Counted from the first letter of the stretch, positions 46,670 through 55,675 are shown. The stretch is DNA of 64,000 bases from Hyphomicrobiales bacterium (GCA_900470965.1 UCCS01000048.1:1-64000), one strand, 5' to 3'. The notes: a model not told the origin generated them from the sequence alone. Translations and numbers: made by a program.

Positions 46670-47784
46670 GCTCGTTCCTCCCCTGCCTCGACTGACCCTG
46701 GTTCGGCCGCGAAGCGTCTTTCGACGCGGATGACGACCCAGGCGACGGCTGCGACCACCAGACCCGAGAACAGGAAGAGGCTCGACGTGCCCAAGATCGT
46801 GCCGACCGTCACCGAGGCCAGATAGAGCATCTCGGCGGCGAAGGCACCGTAGGCCAGATAGCGTACCGCTCCATTGTCCCGGCCATGCAGCACGATCGCC
46901 ACAACGGCGGCAGCAAGCGTCAGCAGGCCGATCACGACCATACGCCCGCCTTCGTCCATCTCGGTATGAAGCAGGAACAATCCCATGATGGCGACGAGGA
47001 AACTATAGAATGCGGGGGCGGCACCTGCGGTCCTGACGAGCGTGGAAATCGGGCGGATGGGCAAGGCGGTCAGCAGGAAAGCCGCCATGCCGAGGACGGC
47101 GAAGGCGATCGCCACGGAGATCTCATCAGTCATCACATAAAGCCAAGCGAGCCAGCCGACCACCAACAGATAAGCGAGATGGCGCGCCCGATTGGCACCG
47201 GTAAAGCGCACAAGCCCGATAACAACAGCCGCCATGACAAGCGGCGCGTAGGGACCAGAGCCGACCCAGCGCGTATCGAAATTCTCAAGGTAGACTGCAA
47301 AGGAGGCCCAGGAGAGGAAGCCGGCGACAACGGTCACCGCAGCCGAGCGGAAAAGGATTGCTGAAACGGTCGCCACGGCAAACCACAGATACATGACCGT
47401 CTGCTCGTCGCCTGAGAGATGATACATCTGGCCGATGAGCGAGATGGCGCCGCCAAAACTCAGCGTACCGACGATGAGCAGACCGCCGGCGGCGGCGAAC
47501 GCGCCGCGCATAAGAAGAAGTGCGGCGCCGAGGTGAACCGCCCAGATGAGCGCCAGCATCAGGCCGACGCGGACGAGGCGCGGGATATACTCCCAGTTCG
47601 AAGCGACGAGAAGCAGCACGGCGGCCCCGAGCAGCACGGCCGCCAATCCCATCAGCACGCGGCCAAGGCTGAAACTTGCCGGGCGCGTGTCGTATTCGGC
47701 CAGCAGCGTCTTCGCCGTCTCTTCCTCAAGAAGCCCCTTCTCCACCCAGAGCGAGAGATCCCGCCCCAACCTGCCGCGATACAT
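46666..47784 (-). CDS. DUF2157 membrane protein
   Basis: A 372-aa polytopic membrane protein. A soluble N-terminal DUF2157 region (about 1-35, YRGRLGRDLSLWVEKGLLEEETAKTLLAEYD) is followed by about ten hydrophobic segments (about 40-355) and a short acidic tail. Function unknown; its constant partner is the GDYXXLXY protein, with which it shares a 4-bp overlap. Confidence 0.88.
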   Translation of the reverse strand: MYRGRLGRDLSLWVEKGLLEEETAKTLLAEYDTRPASFSLGRVLMGLAAVLLGAAVLLLVASNWEYIPRLVRVGLMLALIWAVHLGAALLLMRGAFAAAGGLLIVGTLSFGGAISLIGQMYHLSGDEQTVMYLWFAVATVSAILFRSAAVTVVAGFLSWASFAVYLENFDTRWVGSGPYAPLVMAAVVIGLVRFTGANRARHLAYLLVVGWLAWLYVMTDEISVAIAFAVLGMAAFLLTALPIRPISTLVRTAGAAPAFYSFLVAIMGLFLLHTEMDEGGRMVVIGLLTLAAAVVAIVLHGRDNGAVRYLAYGAFAAEMLYLASVTVGTILGTSSLFLFSGLVVAAVAWVVIRVERRFAAEPGSVEAGEERA

Positions 47785-47956
47785 GCCCTACCCCGCATTA
47801 ATCCGCCATCTTCGGCTTCTGCATTTATAGCGCAGGATCGGCGCGCGGAAACGCCGGTATTTGAAATATACAAATTCCTCACTGGTCTTAATTGGGTCAG
47901 CTGTTAACGAAACACTAACCGCACCATTGCTAATATATAATCACCGCAGAGAAGGC

Positions 47957-48091
47957 ATGCATGAACCGCATAGCCCTCATGAATATATTGCACTGCAAAA
48001 CAATCAAAAGTCATACTATTTAACTCATATCGAAGCACGGGGATGGCGCCCCGGCCGGTTTTCCGGAAGCCTGCGGATGATATTTCCGTGA
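47957..48091 (+). CDS. Possible small protein (44 aa)
   Basis: A 44-codon frame from ATG at 47957 (MHEPHSPHEYIALQ) has AGAAGG as a ribosome site close upstream and a TAATATATAAT promoter-like box about 25 bp before it. The product is hydrophilic, with a basic C-terminus. No family is recognised. It ends where the sRNA starts, so it may be a chance frame in the sRNA upstream region. Confidence 0.35.
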   Translation: MHEPHSPHEYIALQNNQKSYYLTHIEARGWRPGRFSGSLRMIFP

Positions 48092-48214
48092 CGAGATTCG
48101 CAGACGCGCACTCCTCCTCCCAGCGCCCTGCGATAGACTGGCAACACTCCTCCTCCCAGTTGCCAGTCACCATCATGACGCCCACCGGATCCTCCCCCGG
48201 TGGGCGTTTTACTT
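48091..48214 (+). ncRNA. Anti-Shine-Dalgarno sRNA, alpha-r14/NfeR1-like
   Basis: Three stem-loops each hold a pyrimidine-rich loop: GCGC around CTCCTCCTCCCA (about 48106-48124), ACTGGCAAC around CTCCTCCTCCCA (about 48137-48167), and the terminator hairpin CGCCCACCGG with a CCTCCC loop (about 48179-48206) ending in TTTTAC. This is the layout of the alphaproteobacterial alpha-r14 family (NfeR1 in Sinorhizobium), whose CCUCCUCCC loops mask ribosome sites of many mRNAs, often transporters. The 5' end is estimated, with GATATT about 7 bp upstream as a -10 box. Confidence 0.82.
48179..48214 (+). terminator. Terminator of the anti-SD sRNA
   Basis: CGCCCACCGG and CCGGTGGGCG form a 10-bp stem followed by TTTTAC. 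The loop carries the third CCTCCC motif. Confidence 0.8.
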
Positions 48215-48635
48215 AACAGGTGGTTAAACGATTAGCATGCTGCCTTTTCGGGCTTTCGTACGAATCAGGGTAAAGCAAGCGTTAAGCCGCCTGGGGCAGT
48301 CGGGAGAGCGCTTCAGAGCCCGAAGCCTGTTGTTGTTCGCCGAGACGCATCAAGAAAATGCGCTTATAGGAAAGACCATTCGCGGACGCCTCCGGCAGGC
48401 CAAATATCCATCTGCGAAAACGGCAGCCTGAGAAAAAATCATTCTGCCTATTCGTTGACCAGAAAACGGCCAAAGCATGTAAATAACGGCCCGAGCCTTG
48501 CGAATCACGCATAGGTGGCTTGAAATCTTGGCTCTGTTAGTTCTTCGCGGCGCAACATATATTCCGGTCATCAAATAGAGGTCAGCGCCGAAGACAGGCT
48601 GCTGGCAGGATCAAGCCCTAGGAAAGGGGATTAAC
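48215..48635. other. Intergenic region before DUF1127 gene
   Basis: About 420 bases with no supported gene. Near the end is a CAACATATATTCC AT-rich patch about 70 bp before the DUF1127 start, a probable promoter. Confidence 0.35.
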
Positions 48636-48782
48636 ATGAACTTCTCTCGCTCTTTCAATAACTGGCGCAAGTATCGTCAGACGGTTACTGAACTCGGTCG
48701 CATGACCAACCGCGAATTGCATGACCTCGGCATCGACCGTTCGGACATCCATCGCGTTGCTCGCGAAGCTTCCGCCCGCTAA
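48636..48782 (+). CDS. DUF1127 small protein (48 aa)
   Basis: A 48-aa DUF1127 protein (YjiS-like), with the family pattern NNWRKYRQTVTELGRMTNRELHDLGIDRSDIHRVAREA: two helices rich in Arg and acidic residues. DUF1127 proteins bind RNA and influence phosphate and carbon metabolism in Agrobacterium and Rhodobacter. GGAAAGGGG is the ribosome site. A terminator follows. Confidence 0.9.
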   Translation: MNFSRSFNNWRKYRQTVTELGRMTNRELHDLGIDRSDIHRVAREASAR

Positions 48783-48823
48783 GTACAGGTAATCGCTGCT
48801 CCTCCCAAGCAGATTGCCTTCCC

Positions 48824-48862
48824 AAAACGCCTGCTGCCTCCGCAGCGGGCGTTTTCTTTTTG
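48824..48862 (+). terminator. Rho-independent terminator after DUF1127 gene 1
   Basis: AAACGCC-TGCTG, a short loop and CAGC-GGGCGTTTTC form the stem, followed by TTTTT. It starts 42 bp after the stop. Confidence 0.85.
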
Positions 48863-49076
48863 CCTATCGGGCCAGACTGCCGCAAAAGTTGCGGAAGTGT
48901 TAATTCCTGGCCTGCTCAAAAAACGCGCTCTGCATAATTAGCGGGCATCAGATTGCACAATTGCATAGCAGACGCCTTTTATTTGCACTGCACAATATCA
49001 GGGATCTCCACTATATAGATGTCAACCGCAGACACGGCGATCCCGCCGGTCGCGCAAGACATCCGAGGAAAAGATC

Positions 49077-49220
49077 ATGAACCCGATCCGCATTGCAAAG
49101 AGCTGGATTAGCTACCGCCGCACGCTCAACGAACTGGGCAACCTGTCCAACCAGACCCTGTCCGATATCGGCGTCAGCCGTTACGACATCCGCAGCATCG
49201 CATCCCGCTCGTTCCGCTAA
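49077..49220 (+). CDS. DUF1127 small protein (47 aa)
   Basis: A second DUF1127 protein, 47 aa, with AKSWISYRRTLNELGNLSNQTLSDIGVSRYDIRSIASRS. It shares the L-ELGxxSNxxLxDIGxxRxDI pattern with the first copy but differs at most other positions, so duplication is old. GAGGAAAAG is the ribosome site and a terminator follows. Confidence 0.9.
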   Translation: MNPIRIAKSWISYRRTLNELGNLSNQTLSDIGVSRYDIRSIASRSFR

Positions 49221-49243
49221 TATAGCGAGCACCATTCCCCAAG

Positions 49244-49273
49244 ACGGCGCCATCAGGCGCCGTTTTCGTTTTT
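49244..49273 (+). terminator. Rho-independent terminator after DUF1127 gene 2
   Basis: ACGGCGCC-ATCA-GGCGCCGT, an 8-bp stem with 4-nt loop, then TTTCGTTTTT. Confidence 0.88.
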
Positions 49274-49342
49274 GGCTTTGCCTCGCCTTATCGGAACCCT
49301 GGGGCTTTCCGGCAGTTCTCCTTGACGAAAGGAGACCATCCC

Positions 49343-49582
49343 ATGGCAAACCAACTCAATGCAGGCTTCACCGGGCGACCCGCCAACAAGCCCGAGGGCA
49401 TCCGCAAGGCTGCTTCGGATACCGCCTCCGCTGTCAGGCGTGAGGTGCGGGCCGTTGCGACAGGCGCTGCCGATCACCCTCAGATGGCAAGCTCTGTCGT
49501 CGTCGGTATCGGCGTCCTCGCCTTCAGCATCGGCTATCTGCTTGGGCGCCAATCCGCCGCGCCGGACCGCTTCTGGAGGTGA
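49343..49582 (+). CDS. Small membrane protein (79 aa), ElaB-like layout
   Basis: A 79-aa protein: an N-terminal basic half with an Ala/Arg heptad-like region (about 18-45, AASDTASAVRREVRAVATGAA) and a C-terminal membrane segment (about 50-68, SVVVGIGVLAFSIGYLLGR). This layout resembles stress-induced membrane proteins such as ElaB/DUF883, though I see no proof of homology. The ATG at 49343 has AAAGGAGACC upstream. It is followed after one base by a second small gene. Confidence 0.75.
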   Translation: MANQLNAGFTGRPANKPEGIRKAASDTASAVRREVRAVATGAADHPQMASSVVVGIGVLAFSIGYLLGRQSAAPDRFWR

Positions 49583-49583
49583 G

Positions 49584-49811
49584 ATGATGACCAGGACCCT
49601 CCCCGAAAAACCAAATAAGAGTACCCGGTCGCCAAAGGGCGGAATCGATACGCTCAACGAACATGCGCCGGAAACAACTGCGGACGACGTTCCTAACCTT
49701 GCTGCGCAACGTGAAGCGGCAAGGGAACATAGTGACGTCTATATCGTGGACACCGATCTGGAGGATGCCGACCAGCGCGAGGCATCGCCCGGAACACGAG
49801 AGCAGAGCTAG
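49584..49811 (+). CDS. Small hydrophilic protein (75 aa)
   Basis: A 75-aa, acidic, disordered-looking protein (SPKGGIDTLNEHAPETTADD, VYIVDTDLEDADQREASPG) without any recognised domain. TGGAGGTGAG lies right before the ATG, and the gene overlaps nothing but follows the preceding stop by one base, so it is co-translated. An ATG ATG pair begins the frame. Possibly a stress-response protein, by context only. Confidence 0.65.
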   Translation: MMTRTLPEKPNKSTRSPKGGIDTLNEHAPETTADDVPNLAAQREAAREHSDVYIVDTDLEDADQREASPGTREQS

Positions 49812-49819
49812 TTACCTTG

Positions 49820-49848
49820 CGGCGCCGGAAGGCGCCGTTTCGATTCTG
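49820..49848 (+). terminator. Terminator after the small gene pair
   Basis: CGGCGCC-GGAA-GGCGCCG, then TTTCGATTCTG, 9 bp after the stop. Confidence 0.65.
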
Positions 49849-49886
49849 CTGTTGGATCGCGTTCCCCGCCGTGATATCAGCCGCCA

Positions 49887-51320
49887 ATGACCAAGAACTC
49901 CTCATACTCCCCTATCCATGTCATCGGCGGCGGACTGGCCGGCTCTGAAGCTGCGTGGCAGATCGCCAATGCTGGCGTTCCTGTGATCCTGCATGAAATG
50001 CGCGGCGTGCGCGGCACGGATGCGCACAGGACCGATGGACTTGCCGAGCTTGTCTGCTCCAACTCCTTCCGCTCGGACGATGCCACCAGCAATGCCGTTG
50101 GCGTCATCCATGCGGAAATGCGCATGGCCGGTTCACTGATCATGGCATCGGCCGACAAACATCAGGTGCCGGCAGGTGGCGCGCTGGCAGTCGACCGCGA
50201 TGGCTTCTCAGATGCCGTAACCAAGGCAATCCACGAGCATCCGCTGATCACGGTCGTGCGCGAGGAAATCTCCGGCCTGCCGCCGAAGGAATGGGATTTG
50301 GCTGTTATCGCCACCGGTCCGCTGACGGCCCCGTCGCTTGCGAGCGCCATCCAGGCGGAAACGGGTGAGGATTCTCTTGCCTTCTTCGATGCCATCGCGC
50401 CGATCGTCTATCGCGACAGCATCGACATGGATATCTGCTGGTATCAGTCGCGTTATGACAAGGTCGGTCCCGGCGGTACCGGCAAGGACTATATCAACTG
50501 CCCGATGACCGAAGAGCAGTACAATGCCTTCGTCGATGCCCTTATTGCCGGCGACACTGTTGGATTCAAGGAGTGGGAGGGCACGCCCTATTTTGACGGC
50601 TGCCTGCCGATCGAGGTCATGGCCGAGCGCGGGCGCGAGACGCTGCGCCATGGGCCTATGAAGCCGATGGGCCTCACCAATGCGCATAATCCGACCGTGA
50701 AGGCCTATGCCGTCGTGCAGCTTCGTCAGGACAATGCGCTCGGCACGCTCTACAACATGGTCGGCTTCCAGACGAAGCTGAAATATGGCGCGCAAGCCGA
50801 TATCTTCCGTATGATCCCAGGGCTTGAGAATGCCGAATTCGCCCGGCTCGGCGGCCTGCACCGCAACACCTACATCAACTCGCCCACCCTGCTCGATCCG
50901 TCGCTGACTCTGAAGTCGCGGCCGGGCCTGCGTTTTGCCGGCCAGATCACCGGTTGCGAAGGTTATGTGGAAAGCGCAAGCGTGGGCCTGCTGGCCGGCC
51001 GCTTTGCCGCCGCGGAACGCAAGGGAGAGCCAGTTTCGCCTCCTCCAGCAACAACGGCGCTCGGCTCGCTGCTCGGCCACATCACCGGCGGCCATATCGT
51101 CACCGATGAGGAGCCCGGCAAACGCTCATTCCAGCCGATGAACATCAATTTCGGCCTGTTTCCGGAGCTTCAGCCCGGCTCTATCGTCAAGCCTGAAGGG
51201 GTCAAGCGCTTCCGTGGCAAGGACAAGACGGTCATGAAGCGGCAATTGATTGCCAAACGGGCGCTTGCAGATTGCGCCGCGTGGCTGGGTCAGGACCTCA
51301 AGCTCGCCGAAAGCGCCTGA
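49887..51320 (+). CDS. trmFO: tRNA uracil-54 methyltransferase, folate-dependent
   Basis: FAD-dependent enzyme that makes 5-methyluridine 54 in tRNA using methylene-tetrahydrofolate. The 477-aa protein starts with the dinucleotide fold [18 protein letters not shown]. The conserved [11 protein letters not shown] segment is present, as are [18 protein letters not shown] and [21 protein letters not shown]. It is followed by a strong terminator. Confidence 0.97.
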   Translation: MTKNSSYSPIHVIGGGLAGSEAAWQIANAGVPVILHEMRGVRGTDAHRTDGLAELVCSNSFRSDDATSNAVGVIHAEMRMAGSLIMASADKHQVPAGGALAVDRDGFSDAVTKAIHEHPLITVVREEISGLPPKEWDLAVIATGPLTAPSLASAIQAETGEDSLAFFDAIAPIVYRDSIDMDICWYQSRYDKVGPGGTGKDYINCPMTEEQYNAFVDALIAGDTVGFKEWEGTPYFDGCLPIEVMAERGRETLRHGPMKPMGLTNAHNPTVKAYAVVQLRQDNALGTLYNMVGFQTKLKYGAQADIFRMIPGLENAEFARLGGLHRNTYINSPTLLDPSLTLKSRPGLRFAGQITGCEGYVESASVGLLAGRFAAAERKGEPVSPPPATTALGSLLGHITGGHIVTDEEPGKRSFQPMNINFGLFPELQPGSIVKPEGVKRFRGKDKTVMKRQLIAKRALADCAAWLGQDLKLAESA

Positions 51321-51324
51321 GATC

Positions 51325-51374
51325 GGGCATTTCCGTTTTTCTTCGGTTTACGGGAATGCCCTATGTTTTGTTTT
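51325..51374 (+). terminator. Rho-independent terminator of trmFO
   Basis: GGGCATTTCCGT and ACGGGAATGCCC form a 12-bp stem with one G-T pair; a TATGTTTTGTTTT tract follows. Confidence 0.85.
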
Positions 51375-51376
51375 GA

Positions 51377-51844
51377 CTAATGGCCGTTTGCGGCGGACGA
51401 ATTCGGCGCAGGCAATTCCTTATCCGGCTCGGCGATATAGTTGCCGAGCAGCCAGAGCGACACTTCCGACGCCTCCTTAGCCGAAGCAAACTCGTAAGTG
51501 CCGTTGTGATGGGGCGCATTGATAAATTCGATGCTCAGCCCCCTGCCGGTTTCAGAAGCCAAAACCCGCACAGTACCGGGCTCGATCAGATGGGAGGCGA
51601 AGTGGCGCGACATGTTGCGCATGAAGCCGGCCTTGTTGTCATGCAGACGCACGAAGACGGCCTGACCGTCAACGGTCGCCTGAAGCTGGCGGATCGCTTC
51701 ATTGGGGAATGCGCGCCCAAACTCGATGATGGCAAGGCCCGTGTCATGCAGGCCATCTTCCTTGTTCTGAGCAGCCATGCGCGTAGCCACGAAGGCGAAG
51801 AAGATGACGATGGCGAAAAGAACGCACCAGACGATAATGCCCAC
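51377..51844 (-). CDS. Membrane-anchored hypothetical protein
   Basis: A 155-aa protein with an N-terminal membrane anchor (residues 4-20, IVWCVLFAIVIFFAFVA) and a soluble domain of unknown family (AIRQLQATVDGQAVFVRLHDNKAGFMRNMSRHFASHLIEPGTVRVL). It lies 69 bp downstream of the NDUFAF6-like gene on the same strand. The gene may belong to the secDF unit. No function can be given. Confidence 0.75.
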   Translation of the reverse strand: MGIIVWCVLFAIVIFFAFVATRMAAQNKEDGLHDTGLAIIEFGRAFPNEAIRQLQATVDGQAVFVRLHDNKAGFMRNMSRHFASHLIEPGTVRVLASETGRGLSIEFINAPHHNGTYEFASAKEASEVSLWLLGNYIAEPDKELPAPNSSAANGH

Positions 51845-51913
51845 GCGGATTCTCCGTTTAGAATGGGGTTATGCCTGACATAACGCGCGAGACTTGCGCG
51901 AGTTTGACCGTTG

Positions 51914-52762
51914 TCAGATTTTCTTGCGCATGCCGGCAAATGCCATGCGCATCTGACGGCGCCATTGCGGCTCTTGCAGCGAGGTTTCCAGAACAGCCGC
52001 ACCGCGCTTCTGTGCCTTCACCAGCACCGGTTCCGCAAGCGCAACCGGCAGGAAGGCGGGCAGCACAGATGGCGGCAGGGCAGACGCCCTCGCCTTGGCA
52101 AGGTGATCGCGGCCGAGCCCGGCAAACGCTTCGATGGCTGCAGAGATGCGCGGCTTGTCCGCACCAGCCAGGAAGGTCTCCCGGTCGAGGCCCGTCGCCG
52201 AGAGAATTTCGAGCGGGATATAGACCTGGCCACGGCGTTGATGGAGCGGCATCAGCAACAGCATGCCGGAAATGGCCTGCGCCACGCCGGCATGACCGGC
52301 CGCATCTGCAGATTTCATCGCCTCTTCCGGGGAAAGGATGAGGCCTGCAAGCTGGATAAGTGCTGAGGCTGTTTCGCCTGCATAGCCTTCCAGCACGGTT
52401 CGACTTTCCATCGGGTCGTCGTAGAGATCGAATATTCGCGCCTCTATCATATTGACGAGCGTCTGGCGTGGAAGCCGGTGCGTCTCGACGGCCGAAAGAA
52501 GGGCTGCCGCGAGCGGATTGGCCTCGGTCGAACCATGTGCATTGCCTTCCAGAAGGTCGCGCCAATATTGCATGCGGATCTCGCCGGGCAGCGGCTCGTG
52601 CACGAGGTCGCGGATACGCGCGAGTTCGGCGTTGAAGGCATAGAGGGCGGCGAGCGCACCGCGCTTGTCATCAGGCGACAGCAGGCAGGCGAGGTAGCGA
52701 TCGCGATCGATGTCGCGCAGCATCGCCAGGCTGATCTCCTGGTTCGTCTTCGGATCGGCCAT
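51914..52762 (-). CDS. Phytoene synthase-like protein, NDUFAF6 type
   Basis: A 282-aa member of the squalene/phytoene synthase superfamily. The prenyl-diphosphate-binding Asp motifs are not conserved: where phytoene synthases carry a RDVxED segment it reads LLLMPLHQRRGQVYIP, and the first motif region is RIRDLVHEPLPGEIRMQYWRDLLEG. That is the pattern of NDUFAF6, a complex I assembly factor of mitochondria, rather than of an active carotenoid enzyme. No other carotenoid gene is near. It is next to the NDUFAF3-like gene. ATG at 52762 is preferred to a TTG two codons upstream. Confidence 0.88.
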   Translation of the reverse strand: MADPKTNQEISLAMLRDIDRDRYLACLLSPDDKRGALAALYAFNAELARIRDLVHEPLPGEIRMQYWRDLLEGNAHGSTEANPLAAALLSAVETHRLPRQTLVNMIEARIFDLYDDPMESRTVLEGYAGETASALIQLAGLILSPEEAMKSADAAGHAGVAQAISGMLLLMPLHQRRGQVYIPLEILSATGLDRETFLAGADKPRISAAIEAFAGLGRDHLAKARASALPPSVLPAFLPVALAEPVLVKAQKRGAAVLETSLQEPQWRRQMRMAFAGMRKKI

Positions 52763-52764
52763 GT

Positions 52765-53151
52765 TCAAACCGCAATCAGGGCGGCGGCGACGGCGCGCTG
52801 TTCGGAGAGCATGATGTTGAAGGTGCGCACGGCAGCACCCGTGCTCATTGGATCGGAAGAGATACCCCGTGCCTTGAGAGCAGCACGCAACTCCTGGGGC
52901 AGGCGGCGAAGCTCCGTGCCCGTGCCGACGAGCAGCACTTCGATATCGGCGGCTTCATCAAGCACACGGCGGAAATTTTCCACCGACAGCGGCTTCGTCA
53001 TGTCCATATCCCAGCCGTGGATGCCCGATGGCAGGCAGAGGATGGAGCCGCGATGCGACATATCCGCAAAGCGGAAGCCGCCATTGCCATAGGTGTCGAT
53101 GGGAGCGCGGCCCGGGAAATGGGCGTCGCGGATTTCAATGCCTTTTGCCAT
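52765..53151 (-). CDS. Mth938-like protein, NDUFAF3 type
   Basis: A 128-aa Mth938/DUF498 domain protein, homologous to human NDUFAF3, a complex I assembly factor. The family pattern NGGFRFADMSHRGSILCLPSGIHGWDM, LLVGTGTELRRLP and the end MLSEQRAVAAALI are present. It starts 5 bp beyond the secDF stop codon and is followed by the NDUFAF6-like gene. In alphaproteobacteria this secDF-NDUFAF3-NDUFAF6 order is conserved, which supports an ancient complex I assembly link with membrane protein insertion. Confidence 0.92.
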   Translation of the reverse strand: MAKGIEIRDAHFPGRAPIDTYGNGGFRFADMSHRGSILCLPSGIHGWDMDMTKPLSVENFRRVLDEAADIEVLLVGTGTELRRLPQELRAALKARGISSDPMSTGAAVRTFNIMLSEQRAVAAALIAV

Positions 53152-53155
53152 GTAT

Positions 53156-55675
53156 CTATACCGCCGGCTTGCCGGATTTCATGCTGATATCGCCCTCGTC
53201 CTCGCCACCGCTCTCCCGGCGCAGCCGGAAGATGATGAGAACGGGCGCGGCTATATAGATGGAGGAGAATGTTCCGAGCGCAACGCCGAAGAGCATGGTG
53301 AAAGTGAAGGAGCGGATGACGGCGCCGCCGAAAATATAGAGTGCAAAGAGCGCAAGCAGTGTCGTGGCCGCCGTCAGAATGGTGCGCGAGAGTGTCTGGT
53401 TGATTGCCGCATCGATTAGGATCGGCAGTGGCATCTTCCTGTAGCGCTTGAGGTTTTCGCGCATGCGGTCATAAACGACGACGGTATCATTCAGCGAATA
53501 GCCGACGACGGTCAGGAGTGCTGCGACGCTCGTCAGATTGAATTCCATACCGGTCAGCACGAAGAGGCCGAGCATGATGATGACGTCGTGCAGCGTCGCA
53601 ACAATTGCGCCGACCGCAAACTGCCACTCGAAGCGGATCCAGATATAGACGAGGATGGCGAATAGCGAAGCAAGGATGCCAATCGTCGCCAGCATCGTCA
53701 GTTCGCCGGAGACAGCCGGGCCGACAACCTCGACACGGCGGAAATCGTAGTCCTCGGCCAGTTCGCCGCGAATGAATGTTGCGACCGACTGCTCGGCATT
53801 TTCGCCGCCATCCTGCGAGCCAACACGGATCAGGGCGTTGGTGGCATCGCCGATGCGCTCAACGCGCACCGGTCCGAGGTTCAGTTCGTTGAGACGGGCG
53901 CTGAGATCGGCAATATCGGCATTGCCCTGCTTCGCCTTGACCTCGACCAATGAACCGCCGGTAAAGTCGATGCCGAGCTGCAGGCCTACCGTTGCGAAGG
54001 CGAGCATGGCGGCGATGCAAAGTGCTGCCGATGCCGTAAAGACATAGCGGCGAATACCCATGAAGCGGATATTGGCATGCTCGAAGAGGCCGGTCAGCGC
54101 GCTCTTCGGCAGATGGCGAGGATGGCGTCTTGCAAGCCAGGCAACCACGAAGCCGCGCGTCAGCGTGAAGGCCGTCAGGATGGTCGTGAGGATGCCGACG
54201 GCCAGCGTCACGGCAAAGCCGCGAATGGATTCGCTGCCGACAAAGAAGAGAATGACAGCGGCGATGAAGATCGTGACGTTGGCATCGACGATGGTAGCGA
54301 AAGCCCGCGAGAAGCCACGCTCGACCGCCTGGGCGAAGGTGGTATGCGGCACTCTCTCCTCTTCGCGGATGCGCTCATAGATCAGCACATTGGAATCAAC
54401 GGCCATGCCGACGATCAGCACGAGGCCTGCAATGCCTGGAAGCGTCAATATCGCACCCGCAAGGCTCAACACTGCGACGATCAGCACCAGATTGAAGGCC
54501 AGCGACACGACGGCGATGATGCCGAGCATCCGGTAGAGCGCGATCATCAGCGTTGCGACGAGCACGACAGCGACAATGCCGGCGACAAGACCGGAGAAAA
54601 CGGATTCCGAGCCGAAGACCGGGCTGACGGTGCGCTCTTCCACTGATGTCAGCGTCGCAGGCAGTGCGCCGGCCCGCAACATGACGGCCAGATCCTGAAC
54701 GCCCTCTTCGGAGAAATTGGCTGATATCTCGCCGCTACCATCTGTGATCGGCGCTTCGATGACCGGGTTCGCCATGACTTGATCATCAAAGACGATGGCA
54801 AGATGTTTTCCCACATTGGCGGTCGTTGCCTGCGCCAGACGCTTTGCCGTCTCGGCATTCAGCCGGTAGACAATGGCGCTGTCCTGCGTTTGCGGATCGG
54901 TCTTCGTATCGACTTCGGCAAAATCAGCGCCTGTCGCTATCGCCGTGCGATCGACGAGATAGGGAACCGGCGGATCATCCAGCGAATAAAGCACCTGCGA
55001 TGTCGCGGGCCAGCGGCCGGCAAGCGGCTGCTGGCCGGTCATGCTCTCATCAATGAGGTGGAAGGAGAGCGCGGCGGGTTCGTTCAGCAGGTTCTTCAGC
55101 CGTTCGGCATCGACGGAGCCTAGAACCTGTACCGCGATACGATCGTCCCCGTCAGGACGAACAGTGAAATTCTCTTTGCCGAAACCGGCGATGCGGCGGG
55201 CGACAATATCGAGCGAGCGGGTCTGCGCAGCAACCGTATCGGCATCGATCGCCTTGTCGGAGATCTGCAGCGTCAACTGGCCGTCATTGCTCTGCTGCAG
55301 CGAGACATTAGCTGAGGTCAGTGATTTCAGGAGATCGGCTGCGGCCTGAAGCTGCGCCGTATCGGTAACCTTGACCGTCACCGTCTGTGCAGTTCCGGTA
55401 AGCCCCGTATAGCGGATGCCGGCTCTACGAAGCGCATCACGAACGCTGGCAACCGTTGCCTCGAGCCGGCCCCGGATAATGTCGGAGCGTTCGAGGCGGA
55501 GTACGATATGAGAGCCGCCCTGCAGATCGAGACCGAGGGTGACGCGATCCTGCCGAATCCAGCTTGGCAAGGAAGAGAGCTGCGCCTGGCTCAGGAGATT
55601 GGGCGCAGCGACGATAACTGCGACAATCGCGACCAACCAGATCAGAAGTGTCTTAAAGCGGGAAAAATGGTGCAT
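53156..55675 (-). CDS. secDF: Fused SecD-SecF preprotein translocase subunit
   Basis: One 839-aa polypeptide that joins SecD and SecF, the proton-driven Sec accessory that pulls proteins across the inner membrane. SecD covers about 1-500: TM1, a large periplasmic domain (about 50-290), then GLDLQGGSHIVLRLE near residue 48 and the GMAVDSNVLIYERIREE motif near 430. SecF covers about 520-830: GIDFTGGSLVEVKAK and GYSLNDTVVVYDRMREN. About twelve membrane segments are expected. It follows yajC and precedes the NDUFAF3-like gene. Confidence 0.97.
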   Translation of the reverse strand: MHHFSRFKTLLIWLVAIVAVIVAAPNLLSQAQLSSLPSWIRQDRVTLGLDLQGGSHIVLRLERSDIIRGRLEATVASVRDALRRAGIRYTGLTGTAQTVTVKVTDTAQLQAAADLLKSLTSANVSLQQSNDGQLTLQISDKAIDADTVAAQTRSLDIVARRIAGFGKENFTVRPDGDDRIAVQVLGSVDAERLKNLLNEPAALSFHLIDESMTGQQPLAGRWPATSQVLYSLDDPPVPYLVDRTAIATGADFAEVDTKTDPQTQDSAIVYRLNAETAKRLAQATTANVGKHLAIVFDDQVMANPVIEAPITDGSGEISANFSEEGVQDLAVMLRAGALPATLTSVEERTVSPVFGSESVFSGLVAGIVAVVLVATLMIALYRMLGIIAVVSLAFNLVLIVAVLSLAGAILTLPGIAGLVLIVGMAVDSNVLIYERIREEERVPHTTFAQAVERGFSRAFATIVDANVTIFIAAVILFFVGSESIRGFAVTLAVGILTTILTAFTLTRGFVVAWLARRHPRHLPKSALTGLFEHANIRFMGIRRYVFTASAALCIAAMLAFATVGLQLGIDFTGGSLVEVKAKQGNADIADLSARLNELNLGPVRVERIGDATNALIRVGSQDGGENAEQSVATFIRGELAEDYDFRRVEVVGPAVSGELTMLATIGILASLFAILVYIWIRFEWQFAVGAIVATLHDVIIMLGLFVLTGMEFNLTSVAALLTVVGYSLNDTVVVYDRMRENLKRYRKMPLPILIDAAINQTLSRTILTAATTLLALFALYIFGGAVIRSFTFTMLFGVALGTFSSIYIAAPVLIIFRLRRESGGEDEGDISMKSGKPAV

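Noticed and set aside
51914-52762. Carotenoid or hopanoid biosynthesis gene
   Set aside because: The Asp-rich catalytic motifs are missing and no pathway neighbour exists; an NDUFAF6-like assembly role fits better.
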